Positions 56,246-64,000 of a stretch of DNA of 64,000 nucleotides are shown here, one piece after another. The stretch comes from Lepas anatifera (Eukaryota; Arthropoda; Thecostraca; Lepadidae). A program made the position numbers and the translations under genes. The notes beneath the pieces were generated by a model. It did no database searches and was not told the origin of the DNA. It saw only the letters and a list, made by a program, of their open reading frames with translations. Location of the stretch: contig JAOTON010001930.1 of the NCBI GenBank assembly GCA_034440635.1, forward strand, positions 1-64,000. The letters are read 5' to 3'. Within the stretch, counting starts at the first letter, position 1; each line of letters opens with the position of its first letter.

Positions 56246-57456
56246 TTAACCATTGCCCCGGTGGCGGGTACGAGCCACCTTTCGCCCTGGTGGGGGCTAA
56301 AAAAGACCCCCCACGATGTAAAAAAACCAAGCGATCTAGACAAAACCACAAAACGGCAATCGAAAGCTCCTCAAAAATTATATCGAAAATAATTAGATCA
56401 TATATCTCGTCAGGTCAATATCAAGGTCACCAGAGGTCAAAATAGGTCAAAATCGCTAATATGAGATGTACTAAGAAAGCCTCATATATCTCAGAAACTA
56501 TGATATCTGGAAACATTTTCAAAAAACACCATTCGAAAGCTCTTGAGCTGCTCTTCCATTACAGTGGCAGTGCTTTTCGGGTCAGGTCAAAGCCTAGGGG
56601 AGCTGCAGTTCACTAAATATTGGGAATATTCTTGGGAATGTCCATAGCCACCCATGCATAAGGGCATGTCCTTTTTCGCTAATAACTTCTAAACCAAGCA
56701 AGATGGAGCCATAGTTGACCATTGCACCATTGCAATCCTCTTGTCAATACCAATCGAATGATATATAATATTGCTATGCCAGGTCAAATTCAAAATTTGA
56801 CCAGATCCAGGTCAACGGTTTGACCCAACTTGACCTGGTATAGTCATGATGTATATCATTCGACTTGCAGTGGCCATACAAACATTTTGGTGACAAAAGA
56901 AAAGTTCTATCTTTGTTTAGTCAAGATTTATAGAGTAAACCAGCAAAAAAATGTTGATTTAACCTAAGTTGACCGTTCAAAGGCCACAGGCCAAAATTGT
57001 TGGTATAAACTTCAGAATTGGGCTAAGACCAAGTTTTAGCCGATGTTTGAAGTTGATTCCATCCATACTTACTGAGAAAAGCCCATTTCGTGATTTTCCC
57101 CATATATTTGCAATGGGGAGGTTATGCTCTGTACATGGCCTTAGGTCACCAATATAAAAAATTCCGGAACATATGTTGTAGCTCCTGGTGGGCCCAATAT
57201 GTGTATGAGTTTCAACTTGATCGATTTACCCTTCTTTTAGTTATGCAGTCCTAAGCATTTTTTTAGGTGAGATCACTTCACCTGGCTTGGTGACCGGACC
57301 TGATATGACCTTGAGCTAAAATTTTCAGGGAAGCTGTAAAAATGATAAAGAAACAGCTAGACCAAGTTTGGCAGCGCTGCGCGCCGCCGTTTTCGGTCAC
57401 TTCGGAGAAACCCCGAGAGGGGGGTCTAAAAAGACCCCCACCCGGGCGAAGGTTAA
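56246..57456 (+). mobile_element. Family C TTAA element, copy 3
   Basis: TTAA at both ends. The left has GCCCCGGTGGCGGGTACGAG; the right has GGGGTCTAAAAAGACCCC, then CCCGGGCGAAGGTTAA. AGGTCA occurs at 56412, 56424, 56434 and 56444, the same spacing as C1 and C2. It is not interrupted, so it serves as the empty reference for the insertion in C2. Confidence 0.92.
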
Positions 57457-57689
57457 GAATAGGGTATGCATGTATGTAGGGTCTGTATGTATGTACATGC
57501 TTGCAGCGGCGCTCGGCTCCGCCCTCCTCTGGTGGCGTCAGAAAAATTCAACATAGAGTATTCAAATACCACCTGCCCCTGAGTCGAGGGTTAAGAACCA
57601 CAGGGCTCCAAAGGTGGTATGAACTAGCTGGAAACAGTAGCACGATACTGTTTTTACAAATCTGCTTCCAGCCACCTGGTCGGGAACAC

Positions 57690-58049
57690 TCCTTTTTATA
57701 TAAATGTTGTCCAAGTTGCTCGTAGTACAACTGATGGAGTCGGAGTCTTACTAATGTCATCAAGGGATTTGTCACAGAGACCCCGACCCCACCACCCGAA
57801 CGACAACTCCCACAAAGAAGGGTTAATTTAGAAGCCAAAGTCTAACGTCCCAAAAAGCACAGGGACAGCTTCCGCGCTCAGGTCACCCCTCTCACCAGTC
57901 AGTTGCCAGCCGACCTACGTCGGGTAAGCTTATTGAGCGCCGGAACGTCTCAGGGGAAACGATCCCAAGCCTGGACATGCACTGCCACTGAATATTTCTG
58001 AGCAGCGGGCCGGAGCCCAACACTCTACCAACTGAGCTACCGGGGCGGC
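57690..58049 (-). mobile_element. tRNA-derived SINE, family 1, copy 3
   Basis: The minus strand begins GCCGCCCCGGTAGCTCAG, continues TTGGTAGAGTGTTGGGC, and has a GGGATCGTTTCCCC B-box region. Body and tail match the copy at 7530-7875 almost throughout. Confidence 0.88.
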
Positions 58050-58600
58050 TTATGACACAAACGTGTTGAAAGGAAATGTGACACCTTGGTAATGGGATTT
58101 GAACTGAGATAGCCACCTGGTGGGAGCATGCCGAGAGCACCTTGAATCATATTTAGGTTCTCCCAGTACTTACCGTTCGTGGAAGAAAAATATAAAATCA
58201 AACCCGTCCTCCCGGGTGTTTACGTGCTACGAGGCGATCTTAGTAATGGGACATCATAGTTAAGCCCCGATACGCGTGCTGCGCAGACAAACTTTTCTTG
58301 CTTCAATATCTTTAAAATCCACTCGCTGAACATGACGTTGCTACTGTCGACTACAAATGCGCATAACTTGCGTTATTGACTATAGTTTGTGTGTGTTACG
58401 TGTGTGTGTGTGTGTGTTAGAGCGCTTCTGCGACTAGACTATGTCGCTTATTGACTAGTTTGAAACGTGAAACATGTCTAAGAGTAGCGGCTTCGCACTC
58501 TAACACAGCATCTTTACTGGGTTTGGTCCATGGCTTCGGTGAAAGGGGTGAAATAAATTGATGAGAAGTATACTAGTCATATAGCATTACATCTGTAAAA
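58050..58600. other. Unrecognised spacer with (GT)n
   Basis: A GT-rich microsatellite lies at 58387-58418. No exon was found. Confidence 0.5.
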
Positions 58601-59380
58601 CAGGGTGCCCTGAAAAAGTCACTTTTTCGAGTTTTCCAAATACGAGCGAGGGAATAATGTAGCTATTCAATGGCAATCTAAATCCAAAATTTCGGATTTT
58701 TATCTTCACTTTGGAGAATCGCCACCGTTTTTAATATTTTGCTTTGACACACGCATGGACGGGGGGCAGATACCTGCCACGCTCCCGTGGGCTCTCCGCG
58801 GATATCTAAAAAACAACGACGCGCAGTGGCGCCGTACTTGGCGTAACTTTTTCTAATGAATTTTACAAGTTGTGTCGAAATTTTTGGGTCAAGGTCATTG
58901 AAGATCAGGTCACTGTCGCAGGTCAAGTGAAGTGATCTCCAAAAAATTTAAGATTGCATAGGTAAGGAAAGGTTTAATCTATCAATCTGAAACTCATACC
59001 ACACAATGAGCCCACCAACCCTGTAACGACGCGAGTAAACTGCTACAACCTCTACAAATGTTCTTTCGGGTTTTTTTATATCGATGACCTAAGGTCAGGT
59101 AAGGGCTGTGACCCCTCCATCAGAAAAACATGAGAAAATGGTTTAAGCACCATAAATTCTTAGGAAATGGAGAAATAGCGCCCATCTTGACGCCATTGTC
59201 TTTGTCTTGTCTCTGCAGTTCGAATGATAAGCAAGTTGACCCAACTTGACCTTGACATGACCACAGGCTAGGTCAAATTCTTTTCCTAGGTCAAATCCTA
59301 GATTTGACCTAGCAAGGTCATATTATATATCAATCGACGCGGCTTGCCGATAATTCCAATTGTGTATGTACGAGTAGTAA

Positions 59381-59515
59381 GGTGTCCCGAAGAAAAACAC
59401 TTTAAGAGCTATCAACTACGAGCGAGGGAATAATGTACGGAGAGCCTAAGTCCAACGTATCATAATAATTTTCATTTTTGGAGAACTGCCACCACTTTTA
59501 CTCTTTGGCTTAGAA
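59381..59515 (+). mobile_element. Solo arm of the GGTGTCCCGAA MITE
   Basis: It starts AAGGTGTCCCGAAGAAAAAC and shares CTACGAGCGAGGGAATAATG and TTTGGAGAACTGCCACC with the outer arm at 58602-58741, in the same orientation. No complementary arm follows, so it is half an element. Confidence 0.7.
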
Positions 59516-59764
59516 CCGCCACAGGGCACATTTAAGAAAAACTCTTTTGATTGCATTCTCTTATCGCAAGGTACCATCAGAATTATGTTTCAATTATTGC
59601 ACTGATTTGCGGTACATGGCGATGAAATGTGGCTTGCAGCCAGACAATGATGACGGGCAATGATTGGTGCAATTAATCATGTGGCTACGCCAGTTTCTCA
59701 CGTCTGATGTGATAGACACACTTATCGGAACTAGCACATCTGCAGCCTAGACTAAGTGGCATCC

Positions 59765-60825
59765 TTTACTGTTCCTGAAATGATCTATAACCTGGAAAAG
59801 CACCTGGCGCTGCTCTTCTGACTCGACACGTCGGATGAAATCTTTGGCAAAGTGGATCCCCGCTCAGCCATATCGTTCACGATAATGAGGTTGGTGGCAA
59901 ACTTCTGTAGTTTCGTGTAGTCGGAGGACAAATTCCAGCTCAAAGCGGGATCGAGGGCCAGTCCTGGGGACCAGGGAAGTCAAGTAGGTCGAAGAGCAGC
60001 CATGATTCATCTGCGGGGTCAGATACCGGAGATGGCGGTAATTGATGCCCAGCACCTCGCAGGACATCTGGGGGTTCACTTTCCTGGACTACAACATGCT
60101 GCTCATGATATCCAGATCCTGCCTGGCAGTAGAGCAGACCAGCTGCGTTGTAAACCAATATCTGGCGTAGAAGGGCATGATGAACTCCAGAGATGGCCTT
60201 CACCTGGCTTTGATCTTCTGCTGAAATATCAAAGATCTCACTGATCAGTTTCATCTTGAGAAAGTGTGTGCACTAGTTCATTCAGCGGGCGTGATGGTCG
60301 GGACCGGGCAACTTGAACGTAAAATCTTCCACCTTCCCCCCAGACAAGAGCCACCAACTGCATTAACTCTTCGACTCATCTCTGGGGAAAGTGTTCATGT
60401 CCAGCTGCTCCTTGGCCCAAGTCAACACCTCTCCTGCAGTTTTGGCTGTGTGGTGGCGAAGTCGGTCAGTTCTAGTTCTATGCAATTGATTTCCAAATCC
60501 TTCCACTGGACTCTTAGTCGGCGAAGCAGGGCCATCCCCGAATCCTTGGTGCTGCCCATGACTTGCTTCACTGCATACGCCAGATGCAGCTCCGCCACGT
60601 TTCTGTGGCAGGCCAGCCACAGGATGGGGAGTCCAGCCAGGCCTCCAGAAACCTGCAGGCCCCGGAATTTTCCCCGCTGTTGGAAGCAGTGGCGTCGAAC
60701 ACCATACGCACCAATTGTTCCTTTACGCCCCACTCGACCAGGTACTCCTTCACAACCTCAAACTTGTCCACACCCTTGCCAGTGTTGCACAATTGGAATT
60801 CTCTCTCAAACCACGTTGAATAATG
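59765..60825 (-). pseudogene. Broken transposase-like gene between foldback arms
   Basis: Minus-strand frames join into one recognisable protein. FEVVKEYLVEWGVKEQLVRM and VFDATASNSGENSGACRFLE lie at about 60640-60780. WLACHRNVAELHLAYAVKQV follows in the next frame (about 60540-60640), then EVLTWAKEQLDMNTFPRDES, PGPDHHAR, a stop, then HFLKMKLISEIFDISAED. FIMPFYARYWFTTQLVCS and ARQDLDIMSSML come next, and finally LQKFATNLIIVNDMAERGIH and VESEEQRQVLFQVIDHF near 59780-59920. From memory these motifs match a multi-copy family of uncharacterised invertebrate proteins with a likely RNase H-like core. At least three frameshifts and several stops make it non-functional. The N-terminus is missing, cut off by the arm at about 60825. 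Confidence 0.72.
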
Positions 60826-61507
60826 CGTAATTTGACCTTGCTAGGTCAAATCTAGGTTTCGACCTGACCTGGTTTCAGGCCAGGGTCAAGTTGGGTCAAC
60901 ATGCATATCACTCAAACTGCAGAGATGAGACAAAAATAATGACGTCAAAATAAATGCCATGTCTCCATTTTCTAAGAACTTATGGAGCTTTAACCATTTT
61001 CCTATGTATTTGCAATGGAGGGGTCACAGCCCGCACCTGACCTTAGGTCATCAATATAAATAATCCCGATTTTTTTGTAGAGGCTGATGGGCTCATTGTG
61101 TGATATGGGTTCAAGATTGATATACTACATTCTTCATTACTGATGCAATCTTAAAGTTTTTTGGAGGTCTTTTTACTAAACCTGCGCTAGTGACCTGACC
61201 TGACCAGAAATGACTTTGACCCAAAGTTTTGACACATCTTGTAAAATCAATCAGGGAAAATGTACGTCAAGTGCGGCGGCACTGCGGGCCGCTCTTTTCT
61301 TGGCTATCTGCGAAAAATCCAAAGAGCGGGTACCCGTCCCCCGTCAATGGGCGTATTAAAGCAAAATATTAAAAGTGGTGGCGATTCTCCAAAAATGAAG
61401 ATAAAAATCTGAAATTTTGGATTAAGGTTGCTCTTATATAGCTACATAATTCCCTTGCTCATATTTGGGAAACTCGAAAAGGTGATTTTTTTCGGGACAC
61501 CCTACTG

Positions 61508-63065
61508 TATAAGGTCTTTGTTTATGTATAAAGCTCTATGCTCCAAGTGGTTCGAATATTAAACATCATAACGTCTGAGTATTCACGTCTGATGCTTCTT
61601 TTAAGGCCGTTGTTGGCTTAATAGGTTCAAATTCAGATTTTGTATAGAATACCACCTTTGGCTTTGCGCTTCATTATAAAGTTTGATCATAATAACAGTA
61701 TATGTAGCTGATACAGTTTGTTTTCAAGATATAAAAGCTTCACGCATTTCACCGACTGCTGTCTAAATGTATGATCTAAACGTAATAGCGTTTCTAGACA
61801 GAAGGGAATCACAATTCTCCGTTGCATTAACGGCTGTTTCGAGAGCAAAGCTAAAAAGAGAGAACTCTCGCCTTGCTGCTCTTTTATATGAGATATACCG
61901 TGCATAACGGAAGCACTGAAATGATGCACACTCACGTGATGGCTGGACCTTGTCTGGACTTGAGCTGGGGCCACAGCTGGTCTCTGGCAGGAAAATGGAG
62001 CCTAATCTGTCACTTGCCCGGAAAAGGATTGCTGTCACTTTCGTTGGCCGGCCCACAGTGTTCTTGACACTTCAAGGGACATAAATCAGTATGAAGACAA
62101 GACGAATGTAAATATGCAAATATGTAGTCTGCCTTCTATACTATACGCGCTTTTGTTTCCGTTTTCTTAAGATTTTAAATAACTTATGAGTGAAGTGAGC
62201 ACATACTGATTTGCAGTAAACATTAATTACCATTAAAAAAAATTTTGTATATCGTTTGTACAATTATAGGTAATGAAGACTCTGTACAATTTATACATAA
62301 CTGCATTCTTGTACACTGTAAAGATTGGTATAATGTTATATATAGTACAATAAATTCATTTACACCGCCACCGTCAAGGGCTAGAGTGATTTCCTCCGAA
62401 TAGCACTGAACTTAATGCAATGTTGCAACCTTTACTCAAATATAAGTAAAATTCACTACCCTGCCAAAAAATGGATCAAGACTGGGTTGAAGAGAAATGA
62501 AGCCGAAACGATCTGTACACTTCGTAATATTCCGCAAATAGCCTTCGAAATTTGCGGAATATATTTATCATGACAAGTACCGTACCTTAAAAAGTATCTT
62601 TTTCCTCATCCGCATTCGCCCCAGTCTGAATGCAGCATAAATATTAACTGGCTCCAATAGTAAAAACCTACCATCGTCCAATGTGATCGTCCAGCGCGGA
62701 GGGCGTTGGGTCTCCTAAGCTAACAGTTTTAAATCCCATTCAACGTCGCCCGTAAAATCAATCCCGCTTGGTCGAATTCAAGACGTCAGACGGTAGAAAT
62801 ATTCGACGGGAAATAACAGCCAGACTATCGCCACTTTAAACATCCAAACGTCCATACACAGCACGCCCTCAAACTCCCACCAGGGGGCGAACTTCAAAAG
62901 AGGTGGCACATGCTTCGCTTTAAGAGGTATTTACTGATGTGTAATGCCGCAACAGAAGAAATCCCGAACAAGTGTGAATATTAACTTGAGTACCACTGCG
63001 TATATTCTTTGGTTCTAAGCAGGTAAGGCATTTAACATAAACCAAGTTGTGTTGCCACCCAGCCA
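61508..63065. other. Unrecognised stretch
   Basis: Frames up to 97 codons (61763-62056, minus) have no recognisable domain. No repeats were identified. Confidence 0.45.
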
Positions 63066-63258
63066 CTCAGAAGCCACCCGTTACTACTATTACCCCTTTT
63101 GATTTCATTGTCACTGTGTAGTATGAAAAGCTTCTCAGTAGCCACCCGTTACCACTATTACGTTTTTTGATTTCACTGTCATTGTGTACTTTTTTATAGT
63201 TTGTCAGTGACAGCCTGTTACCATTATTACGCTGTTTATTTCATCGTCACTATGCACA
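63066..63258. repeat. Three-unit tandem repeat, about 69-bp period
   Basis: Units at 63071-63120, 63139-63188 and 63209-63257 share CCACCCGTTACCACTATTAC and GATTTCACTGTCATTGTGTA with increasing divergence. The spacers between conserved cores differ. Confidence 0.8.
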
Positions 63259-63293
63259 AGTGACCAGAGACAGAAATGGCGGTACAGTTTGCT

Positions 63294-64000
63294 TTAACCC
63301 GCGCCCCACCGGGGGTCCGGCGCCACCTTCGCCCACCAAGGGACCATCGATGGCCCCCTTCTAACTCCGAAAATATGGGAGCTAGTGCAAATCTGCAAGG
63401 TGCATTAGAAAGCTCACGTGAATTCAGTAAGAAATAATTTCGTATTTTGAAGCGCTCAAGTCAATGGCTTGACCTCCGGAGGTAAAATTAGGTTACGATA
63501 GGCCATTTTCACTCAAATATGCAATGCTTAAGAAAACTTGGCATAATCTTATGCCATTAGAGCTATTGCAATCTAGTAAAGTACATTAGATTGGAAAATG
63601 TCCGACCTTTATCCGCTACAGGAACTTAATGACTTCCCACCAACAGTTTGACCTCAATAGGCCACCTCGTGACCTAACATGACCTGAGGTCACGGAAGTT
63701 CAGAAAGTGACATTGCCGTATATCAAACGAAAGCCAGTGACGAAACATACACGATCATGTTTGATTCATTGCTCTAGCTTAATTAGGTCAAAATTTATTG
63801 TCAAAATAATTTTTTGACCCTGGTGACCTTGGAGAGGTCAAAGGGAAAATATGGCCCATGGGATCCGTGGAAGGCTGTCCAAGAACGCTTTTCTGAGCAA
63901 GCTGAGCATTTGCAATCGTTTTTGTGACTTTTAGACCATAAGCCAGTTTTCCCCATGCTTTTCAATGGGAGAGGTCACCTCGTGACCTGACCTAAGGTAA
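63294..64000 (+). mobile_element. Family B TTAA element, copy 5, cut by window end
   Basis: It begins TTAACCCGCGCCCCACCGGG with the two-unit end and the CCATCGATGG core. It is more diverged than B1, B3 and B4. The site matching the E insertion in B2 reads GCTTAAGA and is empty. The right end lies beyond the window. Confidence 0.93.

Larger units (their letters stand above)
58742..61358. mobile_element. Foldback element with family A arms around a captured gene
   Basis: The left end is GACACACGCATGGACGGGGG and the right end CCCCCGTCAATGGGCGTATT, with a TTAA at 61353-61356, so these are family A-type ends. The left arm (58742-59345) and right arm (60820-61358) align with each other as inverted copies of the same half of a family A element, from the short end through the GACCTAGCAAGGTCA block. 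The normal long end is absent. Between the arms lie an extra MITE arm and a broken gene. Confidence 0.75.
58602..61503. mobile_element. Palindromic MITE containing the foldback element
   Basis: The left arm (58602-58741) begins AGGGTGCCCTGAAAAAGTCA. The right arm (61359-61503) ends in its imperfect complement, TGATTTTTTTCGGGACACCC. Both arms contain CGAGCGAGGGAATAATGTAG-like and TTTGGAGAATCGCCACC-like blocks and meet the inner element at a mirrored AATATTTTGCTTT/AAAGCAAAATATT. The outer unit is thus a hairpin-like MITE of about 290 bp split by the insertion. A third arm copy lies at 59381-59515. Confidence 0.75.

Noticed and set aside
60264..60830. 188-codon plus-strand frame
   Set aside because: It is the antisense of the transposase-like pseudogene, whose recognisable motifs are on the minus strand.

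Overview
This window looks like nuclear DNA of an invertebrate, most likely an arthropod. Intergenic and intronic sequence dominates, coding sequence is split by introns, and there is no bacterial-style gene packing. The only host protein-coding segment I can name with confidence is the first coding exon of a neuroligin-type cholinesterase-like adhesion protein (43878-44346, minus strand); its closest match from memory is arthropod neuroligins. It ends at a clear splice donor. The rest of that gene lies beyond the intron and I did not find it here. CpG-dense blocks at about 44590-44885 and 52430-52780 lie upstream of it and could be promoter or 5' UTR sequence.

By hand count, more than a third of the window is made of mobile elements. 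The main group is a set of non-coding elements of about 0.8-1.3 kb inserted at TTAA, which I sort into six families, A to F, by their termini. All six share one unusual plan. One end carries the terminal unit twice, about 27-28 bp apart, and the other end carries it once. Each family has its own G-run/C-run palindrome with a private core (GGTACC in A, CATCGATG in B, a CTAAAAAG-like core in C, GAGTTTC-like in D, AATATT in E). Families A-D are packed with AGGTCA/TGACCT half-sites, often exactly 10 bp apart. Family E has the same termini but lacks the half-sites. A copy of E sits inside a B copy at a TTAA that is empty in the other B copies, which directly shows the target-site rule.

Two larger elements with long inverted arms carry broken transposase-like genes. 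Element H (10946-15481) has arms of about 540 bp and a derelict gene on the minus strand (13218-14400). The second (58742-61358) has inverted arms of about 550-600 bp, both derived from the same half of a family A element, around another broken gene (59765-60825). That element in turn sits inside a palindromic MITE. Smaller elements include three hAT-type MITEs with 8-bp target duplications, two tRNA-derived SINE families, one 489-bp insertion flanked by a 7-bp duplication, a minisatellite, and several strong hairpins.

Layout: 1-4500 family A/C/F copies and a hAT MITE; 4500-10900 mostly unrecognised sequence with a SINE and a motif cluster; 10946-15481 element H with an A copy inside; 16-22 kb B, SINE, C, A and hAT; 22-25 kb unrecognised; 25-30 kb C and D; 32-37 kb A, F, A, A; 37.4-42 kb palindrome array, F, D, B with E inside; 42-45 kb hairpins and the neuroligin exon; 45.6-52 kb D, B, SINE, B; 53.7-57.5 kb hAT, A, F, C; 57.7-61.5 kb SINE and the foldback composite; 63 kb tandem repeat and a B copy running off the end.
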